Shown in pieces: positions 16,065 through 25,042 of a stretch of DNA of 64,000 bases (positions are counted from its first letter, which is position 1; each line of letters opens with the position of its first letter). Position numbers and translations under genes: made by a program. The stretch spans positions 62,001 through 126,000 of the forward strand of contig NZ_BDBV01000056.1 in assembly GCF_001613165.1 (NCBI RefSeq). Direction: 5' to 3'. The notes under the pieces were generated by a model that had not been told where the DNA came from, made no database searches, and was given only the letters and a program-made list of their open reading frames with translations. This DNA is from Nocardia mexicana NBRC 108244. Lineage in GTDB: Bacteria > Actinomycetota > Actinomycetes > Mycobacteriales > Mycobacteriaceae.

Positions 16065-16799
16065 GTGACCCCGCAGGCATCGCGCGGGCGAACGCTGCGT
16101 CCGGTCGATCTGGCGCGCGAGCACGGACTCTCGACCCAGGCGGTCCGCAACTACGAGGACCTCGGCGCGCTCCCACCCGCGGCGCGAACCGACAGCGGCT
16201 ACCGGCGCTATACGGACCTGCACGCGCTCGCGCTGCACGCCTTCCTCGCGCTGCGCGCCGGATACGGTCACCGGGCGGCCGTCGAACTCATGCGCAGCGC
16301 CAACCGGGAAGACCACGTCGCCCTCTACACCCGATTGGACGAGCTGCACGCGGAATTCCTGCACGAACGCCGCACCCACACCGAGGTCAGCGCCACGCTC
16401 GGCGCACTCGCCGAGGCTCCGCCGCCCCGGCGCTCTCCCGAACCGCTCACCGTCGGCCAGCTGGCACACCGACTGGGCGTCCACCCCGCGACGCTGCGGG
16501 AGTGGGAGAAGGCCGAAATCATCGAACCGGCGCGCGACCGCGCCACGGGATATCGCACCTACGGCGACACCGACATTCGCGACGCCCACCTGGCCTGGTA
16601 TCTCCGCAAGGGCGGCATCTCCCTGCCGGAGATAGCCGCCTTCGTCCGCGAACTCCGCCAGGCCGGAAGCACCGACCGCATGCACACCCTGCTCACCGAC
16701 TGGGGCACCCGCCTGTCGACCCGCAGCCGCAACGCCCTACGCGCCATGGCCCGCCTGGACGACTACCTCACGGCCCTCCAGCGCACTCGGCAATCCTGA
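16065..16799 (+). CDS. TioE-like transcriptional regulator with two MerR DNA-binding domains
   Basis: The 244-residue product has two MerR-type winged helices: LRPVDLAREHGLSTQAVRNYEDLGALPPAARTDSGYRRYTDLHA (about residues 11-54) and LTVGQLAHRLGVHPATLREWEKAEIIEPARDRATGYRTYGDTDIRDA (about 128-174). Each is followed by helices. This duplicated arrangement is that of the TioE family. It begins with GTG, 44 bases after mtnC, so it may be part of the salvage operon or regulate it; no effector-binding cysteines are evident. Confidence 0.8.
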   Translation: MTPQASRGRTLRPVDLAREHGLSTQAVRNYEDLGALPPAARTDSGYRRYTDLHALALHAFLALRAGYGHRAAVELMRSANREDHVALYTRLDELHAEFLHERRTHTEVSATLGALAEAPPPRRSPEPLTVGQLAHRLGVHPATLREWEKAEIIEPARDRATGYRTYGDTDIRDAHLAWYLRKGGISLPEIAAFVRELRQAGSTDRMHTLLTDWGTRLSTRSRNALRAMARLDDYLTALQRTRQS

Positions 16800-16809
16800 G
16801 CGCAGGACA

Positions 16810-17991
16810 TCAATCCGCATCCAGGACCTTGCGGGCCTTCCGGTAGTACTCCTCGCGCTCCGCGTCACCGTTGCTGCCGCCGTTGATCTCCCGCGTGATG
16901 TCGTCCAATTTCCCTTTGTCGGCCTCATCGTTCAATTCACGCGATTCCCAGTACCACCCGGCGATATCGAAGGCATGTTCCGGGTCGGCGGCGCGTTCGG
17001 GATGGCGGACGAGATCGACATCGATCGAGTCGCCGGCTGCGCGGTAGTTGTCGCGACCGGTGATCTGCAGGGCGCCACGACCACGGAAACGGGCACCGTC
17101 ACCCGGCTTCTCGTTCCCCAGCGACCGGCCCACCGCGGTATCCGGGCCATAATTGCTGTTGAAATACTTCTCACTGCCGTATTCGGTGAGTGTCCGGAGC
17201 CCGTCGGTTTCATGGAGCACCTGGGCGAGGAATGCCGCCTCCCGTTTCGGATTGCTGATACCGGCCTTCCGCATGGCCTCGTTGAGGTATGGCAGATACT
17301 TCGCCAGTGTGCCGGGGTCTCCCTTCGGGGCCAGGGCTTCGAGTTCCGAGACAGTGAGCGGCCCCAGCTCGTCACCGTCCTTTTTGTTCGTGTTCGCCAC
17401 GGCGGCAAATTTCTTCCACGAGCGCTGGAGCGCGGAGAGTACCTGGTCGATCAGGCTGGTTTCCAGCTTGGCGGAGAGTTTCTCGGATCCTGCGGCGTGC
17501 ATCGCGGTCCTGAGGTCGACCACCTCGTTCCAGAGGTGACTGTTGAGTTCGGTGCCCTGTTTCGCGGTTTCCGCCACCTTGTCCGCGATCTTCGTGTGCT
17601 GGTCGACCAGACCCCGTTTGACCTCGTCGATCTTGTCCACCTTGTCGTTGTGGCGATCGGTGGCGAGGGATTTGTTCTTCTTGTCGACGAGTCCTGCCTT
17701 GCGGAGCAGGTCGTTCACATCCGGCATCGCGGCCGGATCTCCGACGCCGAGTTGATCCACCATCAACTGGAATACGGCTCGGGCGAGTTCGACGGTGTCC
17801 GTGAGCTTTTTTCTGGCCTTCGGTGGAGGTGACAGCTGCACGGTCCAGCCGAACCACCCGTATCGGGGGCAGATCGTGGCATTGTCGGGACCTGCGGTCG
17901 CCGGGGACGTAGCGAACGGCGGACGATCCGATGCAGCGTCCTTGGCGATCTCCCTGAACTTGGAGATGATCCTGTCCGGCGCCGGTCCCAT
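16810..17991 (-). CDS. GH19 chitinase/lysozyme-domain protein with a helical N-terminal region and no signal peptide
   Basis: The C-terminal part of this 393-residue protein is a glycoside hydrolase 19 domain: LAQVLHETDGLRTLTEYGSEKYFN supplies the expected catalytic glutamates, and FRGRGALQITGRDNYRAAG is the GH19 signature. Such domains cut chitin or peptidoglycan glycan. Residues about 58-230 are rich in Lys, Asp and Glu and predicted helical or coiled-coil. There is no Sec or Tat signal, yet the substrate should be outside the cell; a non-classical route (type VII-like) or a phage-lysin origin are possibilities. No neighbouring phage genes are seen. There is no clear Shine-Dalgarno at the ATG. 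Confidence 0.75.
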   Translation of the reverse strand: MGPAPDRIISKFREIAKDAASDRPPFATSPATAGPDNATICPRYGWFGWTVQLSPPPKARKKLTDTVELARAVFQLMVDQLGVGDPAAMPDVNDLLRKAGLVDKKNKSLATDRHNDKVDKIDEVKRGLVDQHTKIADKVAETAKQGTELNSHLWNEVVDLRTAMHAAGSEKLSAKLETSLIDQVLSALQRSWKKFAAVANTNKKDGDELGPLTVSELEALAPKGDPGTLAKYLPYLNEAMRKAGISNPKREAAFLAQVLHETDGLRTLTEYGSEKYFNSNYGPDTAVGRSLGNEKPGDGARFRGRGALQITGRDNYRAAGDSIDVDLVRHPERAADPEHAFDIAGWYWESRELNDEADKGKLDDITREINGGSNGDAEREEYYRKARKVLDAD

Positions 17992-18124
17992 TGCCGCGAT
18001 TGTGGCATGCGCCGCACGGGGGCTGTTCTCACCACTGAAGGGGATCGGACCGGTCCGAACGGCCGGCGAGGCGCGCGGTGCAACTTTGCGTCGGATGCCG
18101 AATTGCGCCGCGCGCCTTACCGGT

Positions 18125-18706
18125 TCACACGGGTGTTGCGGTGGCTCGCTTGATCAGGTGTTCGACCAGGGTCATCAGGACCGTTTTGCAGGAGGCGCGG
18201 TCGCGGGCGTCGCACGTGATCACCGGGATGTGTGGCTCCAGGTCGAGCGCCTCGCGGACCTCCTGGGGGGTGTAGACCGGGGCGGCGTCGAAGCAGTTCA
18301 CCGCCACCGTGAACAGCAGTCCGCGGCGCTCGAAGTAGTCGATGGCGGCGAACGAGTTCTCCAGGCGGCGGGTGTCGGCGATGACGATCGCGCCTAGTGC
18401 GCCGCGGGACAATTCGTCCCACAGGAACCAGAACCGGTCCTGTCCGGGCGTGCCGAACAGGTACAGCACCAGGTTCCGGTCGATCGTGAGGCGGCCGAAG
18501 TCCAGCGCCACGGTGGTGGTCTGCTTGCTCTCCACGCCGGACAGATCGTCGATCCCGGTGGACAGTTCGGTGATGAGTTCCTCGGTGCGCAGCGGTTCGA
18601 TCTCGCTGATGGAGGACACCATTGTGGTCTTGCCGACGCCGAAGCCGCCGGCGACGAGGATCTTGACCGACGCGGCGAGCGGCGCCGCGGGCATCGTTTC
18701 AGGCAC
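18125..18706 (-). CDS. Conservon GTPase (CvnD-type ATP/GTP-binding protein)
   Basis: The 193-residue Ras-like protein has a P-loop (AGGFGVGKTT), the switch region TTTVALDFGRL, and FGTPGQDRF replacing the DxxG motif region. It is the last gene of a conservon (kinase, roadblock, DUF742, GTPase). In Streptomyces these four proteins assemble into a membrane-linked, G-protein-coupled-receptor-like complex. It lies 9 bases after the DUF742 gene. Confidence 0.9.
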   Translation of the reverse strand: MPETMPAAPLAASVKILVAGGFGVGKTTMVSSISEIEPLRTEELITELSTGIDDLSGVESKQTTTVALDFGRLTIDRNLVLYLFGTPGQDRFWFLWDELSRGALGAIVIADTRRLENSFAAIDYFERRGLLFTVAVNCFDAAPVYTPQEVREALDLEPHIPVITCDARDRASCKTVLMTLVEHLIKRATATPV

Positions 18707-18715
18707 GGTGTGTTT

Positions 18716-19090
18716 CTACAGCTTTCGGATTCCGTCGAGTACTGCTCGCAGGGTATTCAGGTCGCCGGTGCCCGCATCGTTGCGAGCGGGCGCCCGGAAG
18801 TGCAGGTGCCCCTCGCCGATCAAATCACCGACGAGGATCTTCGTAACAGCAAGGGGCAGCCTCAAGGTAGCCGACACCTCGGCGACCGACTGTGGAATGC
18901 GGCACAGCCGAACAATTTCCGCGTACTCCGGCTCCACCCGCCGCAGCGGCGGCGCCGCATCCGCCGTCACCACCAGGGTGAGCATGTCCAGATCGTGTCC
19001 CGCCCCCATGGTGCGGCCCCGCGTCACGGCGTACGGGCGGACCAGTGGGCCCGCGTCGTCGTCGAACCACGGTTGCCCGAAACGCGTCAT
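18716..19090 (-). CDS. DUF742 protein (CvnC-type)
   Basis: The 124-residue DUF742 protein has VRPYAVTRGRT near the start and the winged-helix-like IPQSVAEVSATLRLPLAVTKILVGDLIGEGHLHF. It is the third gene of the conservon; its start overlaps the roadblock stop by 4 bases. CvnC proteins bind the other conservon members. Confidence 0.9.
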   Translation of the reverse strand: MTRFGQPWFDDDAGPLVRPYAVTRGRTMGAGHDLDMLTLVVTADAAPPLRRVEPEYAEIVRLCRIPQSVAEVSATLRLPLAVTKILVGDLIGEGHLHFRAPARNDAGTGDLNTLRAVLDGIRKL

Positions 19091-19509
19091 GGCAATCGGT
19101 GCTCCGCCTGGTGGAGACTGCCGCGCGGATCGGTGGACAGGTAGCCGCCGACGCGCTGCACGGTCAGGTTCATTTCGTAGGCGACCATACCGAGGTTGGC
19201 ATTCTCGTTGGCCTGCAGGGCGATACAGGCGTTGTCGCCGGCGGCGGTGACGAACAGAACTGCTCGGTCGAGTTCGATGACCGCCTGCCGCACGCCGCCG
19301 CCGTCGAAGCGGCTGCCGGCGCTGCGCGCCAGTCCGTACAGCGTCGCCGACATGGCGCCGAAGTGCTCGGCGTCCTCGCGGTTCATGGTGGTGGATCGGC
19401 CCAGCAGCAGCCCGTCGGTGGAGTGCACCACCGCGTAGCGCACGCCGGCGAGGCGGTCGACGAGATCGTCGAGCAGCCAGTTCAGATCACCTACGTTGGA
19501 AGAGGTCAC
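19087..19509 (-). CDS. Roadblock/LC7 domain protein (CvnB-type)
   Basis: The 140-residue roadblock/LC7 protein has NWLLDDLVDRLAGVRYAVVHSTDGLLLGRS at the start. These proteins act as regulators or GAP-like partners of the adjacent small GTPase. GTG start with AGGAAGG upstream; the frame overlaps the kinase gene by 23 bases, which implies translational coupling. Confidence 0.9.
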   Translation of the reverse strand: MTSSNVGDLNWLLDDLVDRLAGVRYAVVHSTDGLLLGRSTTMNREDAEHFGAMSATLYGLARSAGSRFDGGGVRQAVIELDRAVLFVTAAGDNACIALQANENANLGMVAYEMNLTVQRVGGYLSTDPRGSLHQAEHRLP

Positions 19510-21817
19510 CTTCGCCTTCCTGTTCGTCCCGGGTGGCGGCGGGGTTCACGCCGGCCTGCCGCCCCTGTCGGGTCCCATTCTCTATGGCCGACATCAGATC
19601 ACGGGCCTGCTCCGCCGAACGTGTTCGGGGCGGCGTGTTTTCGCTGTCCGCTTCGTCGGGCGATTCGGATTCGGCCAATTCCGGTGCCAGGCTGGCCTGC
19701 CGGCGCCGCCGCGGGAGCGGCGGGCGGGCGTCGCTCCCGGTGTACCGCGAGGGCGCCATCCGCGGCTCCTCGGTGCGGGCCGGTTCCGGCGGCGGCAGGG
19801 TCGCCAGCGCCGTGGCCGCCGGAGCGGATTCGGCGACCGGGAGTTCGCCCGTCATCGGGAATTCCGGGCGCCGCGCCGCCGCCCGCTCGGGCAGATGGTC
19901 GGCCAACGGCGCATCGGTGGTGATCAGCGCGGTGGGGACCAGCACGATGGCGCGGACGCCGCCGTAGTCGGATTCGGCCAGCCGCACCGAGATGCCGTGC
20001 CGCACCCCCAGCTGCGCCACCACGAACAGTCCCATGCGGGAGTCGGCGGACAGCGTCGCGACGCCGAAATCCGGTGGCTGCCGCAGCATCTCGTTGGCCC
20101 GCTCGATATCGTCGGCCGACATGCCCATGCCCTGGTCGCCGATCTCGACGACCACGCCCTTGCCGACCAGATTGCCGGTGACCTCGACACGGGACTGCGG
20201 CGGCGAGAACGAGGTGGCGTTGTCGACCAGTTCGGCCAGCAGATGGATGAAGTCGGCGACGACGGCGCCGACGATGAACACCTGCGGCAGCCGCGAGGTG
20301 CGGACCCGCGCGTAGTCCAGGGTCTCGCCGACCGCGCTGCGCACCAGCTCCACCAGCGGCACCGGCCGCCGCCACTGCCGCCCGGGCTGGCCGCCGCCGA
20401 GGATGATCAGGTTCTCGGCGTTGCGACGCTCGCGGGTGGCGAGGTGGTCGAGCCGGAAGAAGGTGTCCAGCAGCGCCGGATCCTCCTGCTGCTGCTCGGC
20501 CTCGTCGAGAATCTCCAGCTGCCGGTGCACCACCACCTGGCTGCGGTGGGCGATGTTCAGGAATACCGCCTGCACGCCCTCGCGGGTTCGCGCCTCGGTG
20601 ACCGCGGCGGCCACGGCGGCGGTGTGCGCGCGGTTGAAAGCCTGGGCGACAGAGCCGATCTCGTCCTGGCCGAAGTCCAGGCGCGCCGCCTCGATCTCCG
20701 GGTCGACCTGTTCGCCCGCGGCGAGCTTCTGCATGGTCTGGGGCAGGCGCACCTCGGCCAGGGCGAGGGTTTCGGTGCGCAGCCGCCTGAGCCTGCCGAT
20801 GAGCCGGTTGGCCAGCCACAGCGAGATCAGGAAGGCCGCCACGGCGACGACGAGCGCGCCCGCGCCGCCGAGCAGCGAATTGCGGGCATTGGTCTCCGCG
20901 GACTCGACGGCGGCGCGGTTGGCGCGGTCGTTCTGCACCTGCCACAGCTCGAGCAGCTGCTTGTTGACCTGGTTCGCCGCCTCGCGCCACTCGGCGATCG
21001 GCATCGGCAGGTCCGGGGCGGCGGTCGGCTTGGACTTCTCGGGATGGATGATGGCGTCTTCCATGCTCGCCAGCTGCTGCCAGGCGGGCGTGCTCATGAC
21101 GCCTTTGACGAGCGCGCTCTCCGGTTTGCCGAGATCCGTGGCGAGCTGCGGCATTTCGCTGCGATAGTACCCGACCAGGTGCTGATATTCGGCGGCCAGC
21201 GGCTCCGGCAGGCCGTTCGCGGTGGCGGCCGCGGGGGTCAGGGCGCTGGTGCGCGACATCGCCTCCATCGCACGGAGAATGCGCAGGGCGCCCGCCAGCT
21301 GGAAGGCCACGGCGGCATCGGGGGCGTCGCGGCCGACGATGGCCGTGCCCAGCGCGACGCCGTCGAGCATTTGCGAGTAGATGGAGTAGGTGTCGGGGAC
21401 CGGCATGGCGCCGGCGTCGATCTGGCCGCGGATGGCGGGCAGTTGCTGCTTGAGCGTATTGAATCCGCCGAGGTCGTACTCCAGCCGGTCCGAACCCACG
21501 TCGGTCAGTTGCGATTCGGTGGTGGCGAGTTCGCGCAGCGCGGAGTCGAGCCGCTGGCGGGCGGCGCCGAGCCCGGCGATATCGGGCTGTTCCCCGGCCA
21601 GCTGCCACAGCGACAGCAGTCGTTCCTGCTCGACCGCCGCGATCATCTCCCGCGTGTGCTTGTTGCCGGATTCCAGGACGGAGGCGAATTCCTTGTCCTG
21701 CTCCCCTTCTCGCAACAGGTAGCCCGCCGCACCCACACCGATCACAAGCAGCGCCAGGCTCGGGACGAGTGCGATCGCGAGAATGCGGGTCCGGACACCG
21801 AGCCTCGCTCTCAACAT
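19487..21817 (-). CDS. Conservon sensor histidine kinase with nitrate/nitrite-sensing-like extracellular domain (CvnA-type)
   Basis: The 776-residue product has a first transmembrane segment (ILAIALVPSLALLVIGVGAAGYLL), a long helical extracellular domain of the NIT type (about 40-310), a second membrane segment (GGAGALVVAVAAFLISLWLA), a HAMP-like linker with ETLALAEVRLPQTM, and a kinase core: LDHLATRERRNAENLIILGGG with the probable phospho-His, N-box ELVDNATSFSP, G1 EIGDQGMGMS and G2 RMGLFVVAQLG. A Pro-rich tail of about 150 residues follows. ATG 21817 is chosen because TAAGTT (complement of 21824-21829) ends 6 bases upstream, giving a leaderless mRNA. Confidence 0.9.
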   Translation of the reverse strand: MLRARLGVRTRILAIALVPSLALLVIGVGAAGYLLREGEQDKEFASVLESGNKHTREMIAAVEQERLLSLWQLAGEQPDIAGLGAARQRLDSALRELATTESQLTDVGSDRLEYDLGGFNTLKQQLPAIRGQIDAGAMPVPDTYSIYSQMLDGVALGTAIVGRDAPDAAVAFQLAGALRILRAMEAMSRTSALTPAAATANGLPEPLAAEYQHLVGYYRSEMPQLATDLGKPESALVKGVMSTPAWQQLASMEDAIIHPEKSKPTAAPDLPMPIAEWREAANQVNKQLLELWQVQNDRANRAAVESAETNARNSLLGGAGALVVAVAAFLISLWLANRLIGRLRRLRTETLALAEVRLPQTMQKLAAGEQVDPEIEAARLDFGQDEIGSVAQAFNRAHTAAVAAAVTEARTREGVQAVFLNIAHRSQVVVHRQLEILDEAEQQQEDPALLDTFFRLDHLATRERRNAENLIILGGGQPGRQWRRPVPLVELVRSAVGETLDYARVRTSRLPQVFIVGAVVADFIHLLAELVDNATSFSPPQSRVEVTGNLVGKGVVVEIGDQGMGMSADDIERANEMLRQPPDFGVATLSADSRMGLFVVAQLGVRHGISVRLAESDYGGVRAIVLVPTALITTDAPLADHLPERAAARRPEFPMTGELPVAESAPAATALATLPPPEPARTEEPRMAPSRYTGSDARPPLPRRRRQASLAPELAESESPDEADSENTPPRTRSAEQARDLMSAIENGTRQGRQAGVNPAATRDEQEGEGDLFQRR

Positions 21818-22096
21818 CCGCACAACTTAACCGGCGCGGGTTGCAGCTCGCACCCCGATCCCATTGAGCGAGACCGAATTTGACATTTGATGTCCGAATA
21901 TGCTTGCGGCAGAGGTTATTCCAGATTCAACTATCGTGTGATACCCCTCACTCGATCGGGTTACACCCGCAGTCCTCCGGCCCAGCGGCGCGACGGTCCG
22001 GACCGGTGCGGCGGACGTCGTTCAGGGGACACCCTGACCTGGTCTGGGGGACGGCACCGGATGTGTGGACGAACTCGCGGTCATAACGTCGGATTT

Positions 22097-22609
22097 ATGA
22101 GGTCGACGACAATTTCACTGGTGACCGGCGGCGCGTACGCAACGGCCGCCAGCCTCGTTTTCTCGATCACTGCCGCGGAGACGATCTTCTTGTATCCGAA
22201 TATGTTTCGAGACGTACCGGAGTCGCTGGCGTTGTCCGACGAGTTCATGACCGTGGTGGATATCGGTGCCGTGATGCGCCCGATGGGTGGGGTGATGACA
22301 CTGTGCGCGGTGATCGCGATCGTGGTCGCGCTGTGGACGCGGCACGCGCGGGGTTGGCTCGCCGCATCGCTGGTTTCCCTGGTCAGTGGTCAATTCCTGC
22401 TGTCGATCCTCTACCAGTGGCCGCGGGCGAGCATCCTGGGGGAACGAGACAGGCACACCGTCGAGGAGATCGACCGAGCGGTGACGGAATTCCTTGTCGG
22501 ACACGGATTCCGGATCGCCGCATCGCTCGCGACGGCGGTTCTGGCGATAGTCGCGGTGTTCTCGATCTACCGTGCCCGGGTCCTCGCGGAGGCGCGAGCC
22601 GGTTCCTAG
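22097..22609 (+). CDS. Four-helix membrane protein of unknown function
   Basis: The 170-residue product has four hydrophobic segments, roughly residues 7-30, 55-78, 84-105 and 140-162, with a conserved-looking PNMFRDVP loop and an RASILGERDRHTVEEIDRAV segment between helices 3 and 4. It resembles DUF1772-type membrane proteins, but I am not certain. No Shine-Dalgarno is visible; TAACGT (22084-22089) ends 7 bases before the ATG, so it is probably leaderless. It is divergent from the conservon across 279 bases. Confidence 0.65.
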   Translation: MRSTTISLVTGGAYATAASLVFSITAAETIFLYPNMFRDVPESLALSDEFMTVVDIGAVMRPMGGVMTLCAVIAIVVALWTRHARGWLAASLVSLVSGQFLLSILYQWPRASILGERDRHTVEEIDRAVTEFLVGHGFRIAASLATAVLAIVAVFSIYRARVLAEARAGS

Positions 22610-22714
22610 GCCGTGTCGGCGGGACTCGGGCCTCCGACCGGAGGCGGTTCACGCGGTACCGACAGCGCGGTAGATTGTGTGTACCGCGTGGTTACTGACA
22701 AGTAGGAGACGATG

Positions 22715-24268
22715 ATGCCCGTGCCGGAAGCCGCCGTATTCGACCGTCTGCGGGGGTTCGCCGCCGTGGACAGCGCCGCCGATGGGGCGACGCGCACGAT
22801 CACGGAGGTGTTCACCGGGCGCGCGCTCGGTGAGGTGCCGGTGGGCACCGCCGCGGACGTCGAGGCGGCGTTCGGCCGGGCGCGCACGGCACAGCAGCGG
22901 TGGGCCGCGCGATCGGCGAAGGATCGCGCCGCGGTGCTCGAACGCTACCGCGAGCTGGTGGTGGAGAACCGCGCCTACCTGATGGACATCATCCAGGCCG
23001 AGACCGGCAAGGCGCGGTGGGCGGCGCAGGAAGAGATCATGGGCCTGATGTTCGCGGCCCGGTACTTCGCGCGCATCGCTCCGAGCGCGCTCGCCCCGCA
23101 GTCCGTGCCCGGCGCGTTCCCGGTCCTGAACCGGGCGTCGGTGCGCACCCAGCCCAAGGGCGTGGTCGGCGTGATCGCGCCGTGGAACTATCCGATGCTG
23201 CTGTCGATCGGCGATTCGATCCCGGCGCTGCTGGCCGGTAACGCGGTGATCGTGAAGCCGGACAGTCAGACGCCGTACTCGTCGCTGGCCAATGTCGATC
23301 TGCTGCTGCAGGCCGGTCTGCCGCGCGATCTGCTGCAGGTGGTGACCGGTCCCGGCACCGTCGTGGGCACCGCCATCGTGGAGTCGTGCGACTACATGAT
23401 GTTCACCGGCTCCTCGGCCACCGGCAGCACGCTGGCCCAGCAGTGCGGTAAGCGCCTCATCGGCTTCTCCGCCGAACTCGGTGGCAAGAACCCGATGATC
23501 GTCACCCGCGGCGCCGACCTGGACAAGGCCGCGAAGGCCGCGGTGCGGGCCTGCTTCTCCAATGCCGGTCAGCTCTGCATCTCGATCGAGCGGGTGTATG
23601 TGGAACGGTCCGTGGCCGAGGAATTCACCGACAAGTTCGTGGCCGCGGTCAAGGCCGCGAAACTCGGTGCGGCCTACGACTTCTCGGCCGATATCGGCTC
23701 GCTGATCTCCGAGGCGCAGCTCGAGACCGTCACCAAGCATGTCGCCGACGCCACCTCCAAGGGCGCGAAGGTGCTCGCCGGGGGTATCGCCCGCCCGGAT
23801 ATCGGCCCGCTGTACTTCGAGCCGACGGTGCTCGCCGACGTCACCGACGCGATGGAGTGCGGCCGCAACGAAACCTTCGGCCCGCTGGTGTCGATCTATC
23901 CGGTCGCCGACGTGGAGGAGGCGATCGTGCGGGCCAACGACACCGAGTACGGCCTGAACGCGAGCGTGTGGGCGGCGACCAAGGCCGACGGTGAGCGCAT
24001 CGCGGAGCGCCTGCACGCCGGAACCGTCTGTGTCGACGAGGGCTACGCACCCGCGTGGGGCAGCACCGGCGCCCCGATGGGCGGCATGGGCATCTCGGGC
24101 GTCGGCCGCCGCCACGGCCCCGACGGGCTGCTGAAGTTCACCGAGCCGCAGACGGTCGTGGTGACCCGTTTCCTGAATCTCGATGCGCCGTGGGGCGTTC
24201 CGCAGGACAAGTGGCAGCCGTTCCTGATGAGCATCGCCCGAGCGATCCGGTTCCTGCCGGGCCGGTGA
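22715..24268 (+). CDS. gabD2: Succinate-semialdehyde dehydrogenase (NADP+), GabD2-like
   Basis: The 517-residue aldehyde dehydrogenase has catalytic Glu254 (AELGGKNP), nucleophile Cys288 (NAGQLCIS) and the NWYP-like APWNYP. Length and sequence closely follow mycobacterial GabD2 (Rv1731, 518 residues), which oxidises succinic semialdehyde to succinate in the GABA shunt or the 2-oxoglutarate bypass. The second of two adjacent ATGs is used because AGGAG (22704-22708) is 6 bases upstream of it. A terminator follows at 24308. Confidence 0.85.
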   Translation: MPVPEAAVFDRLRGFAAVDSAADGATRTITEVFTGRALGEVPVGTAADVEAAFGRARTAQQRWAARSAKDRAAVLERYRELVVENRAYLMDIIQAETGKARWAAQEEIMGLMFAARYFARIAPSALAPQSVPGAFPVLNRASVRTQPKGVVGVIAPWNYPMLLSIGDSIPALLAGNAVIVKPDSQTPYSSLANVDLLLQAGLPRDLLQVVTGPGTVVGTAIVESCDYMMFTGSSATGSTLAQQCGKRLIGFSAELGGKNPMIVTRGADLDKAAKAAVRACFSNAGQLCISIERVYVERSVAEEFTDKFVAAVKAAKLGAAYDFSADIGSLISEAQLETVTKHVADATSKGAKVLAGGIARPDIGPLYFEPTVLADVTDAMECGRNETFGPLVSIYPVADVEEAIVRANDTEYGLNASVWAATKADGERIAERLHAGTVCVDEGYAPAWGSTGAPMGGMGISGVGRRHGPDGLLKFTEPQTVVVTRFLNLDAPWGVPQDKWQPFLMSIARAIRFLPGR

Positions 24269-24307
24269 CGGCGAGGCCGACAGCCGCGGCCCATCGGTAG
24301 TACGAAT

Positions 24308-24340
24308 CCGCCCCGGCGCGAATCAACCGCGCCGGGGCGG
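24308..24340. terminator. Strong stem-loop between gabD2 and a convergent tetR
   Basis: A perfect 13-bp stem (CCGCCCCGGCGCG with CGCGCCGGGGCGG) around a 7-base loop lies 40 bases after the gabD2 stop and overlaps the last codons of the convergent TetR gene; it can terminate both. Confidence 0.75.
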
Positions 24341-24931
24341 CGTCTGTACCGGGTAGCCGTCGACCAGCGCGGTGATCGATCGCCGGATGCGTTCGGTCGT
24401 CTCGGATTCCGCGCGGTCGGTCAGCGCGCGATACTGCACGATGCCGACGAGCGCGGCGGCGAGTGCCTCGGGCCGCACGGTCCGGGGTAGCCGGTCTCGG
24501 AGCTGCTCGGCGGAAAGATATGCGGCGAAGGAACTTTCGAGCGCATCGAGCCCGGTGGAGTGCTCGCCGAGCACGTCCTGCACGCGGTCGACGAGTTCCG
24601 GTCGCGCGACGAGCAGCCGCGTCGATGCGATGACGGTGGCCAGGGGGATGGCGAGCACCGTGTCACACAGATTCCCGGCCACCTCGCCGGTTCCCGCACG
24701 CTCCGGCAGCGGTGCGCATTCGGCCGCGACGGCGAAGGCCCGGTCGACGGCGTAGGCGGCCAGGAAGGCGTCGAGATCGGTGAAGTGGGAGTAGAGCAGT
24801 CCCGTCGCCACCCCGGCCTCGCCCGTGACGGCACGGCCGCTCAGCTTGCCGGGCCCGTCGCGGACGATCACCCGTTCCAGGGCGGCGAACAGGTGCTGCC
24901 TGATCTCGGGAATCGCGACACCTCTGGGCAC
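24323..24931 (-). CDS. TetR-family repressor divergent from a FAD monooxygenase
   Basis: The 202-residue product has an N-terminal helix-turn-helix (LSGRAVTGEAGVATGLLYSHFTDLDAFLAAY). The start is taken as GTG 24931 rather than ATG 24991: the longer version would run through the operator palindrome, while TAAACT (complement of 24939-24944) ends 7 bases before the GTG, giving a leaderless mRNA. It probably represses itself and the monooxygenase through the sites at 24974-25016. Confidence 0.8.
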   Translation of the reverse strand: MPRGVAIPEIRQHLFAALERVIVRDGPGKLSGRAVTGEAGVATGLLYSHFTDLDAFLAAYAVDRAFAVAAECAPLPERAGTGEVAGNLCDTVLAIPLATVIASTRLLVARPELVDRVQDVLGEHSTGLDALESSFAAYLSAEQLRDRLPRTVRPEALAAALVGIVQYRALTDRAESETTERIRRSITALVDGYPVQTPPRRG

Positions 24932-24973
24932 ATCGGACAGTTTAGGCGCTCGCGTACCCCCGGCTTGCCCCGG

Positions 24974-25016
24974 GTATGAGCAAGTGCTCATACTCTATTT
25001 GAGCGTCTGCTCATAC
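24974..25016. promoter_or_regulatory. Tandem TetR operators between tetR and the FAD monooxygenase
   Basis: Site 1 (24974-24993) is GTATGAGCA-AG-TGCTCATAC, a perfect 9-bp inverted repeat. Site 2 (24997-25016) keeps the right arm TGCTCATAC exactly and has a degenerate left arm (ATTTGAGCG). The centres are 23 bp apart, roughly two helical turns. Confidence 0.75.
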
Positions 25017-25042
25017 TTGGCTAGGCGAATTCGGGAGTGGTT

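Noticed and set aside
19496..21883. 795-codon + strand frame
   Set aside because: Antisense to the conservon histidine kinase, whose motifs are unambiguous; GC-rich third positions keep the opposite frame open.
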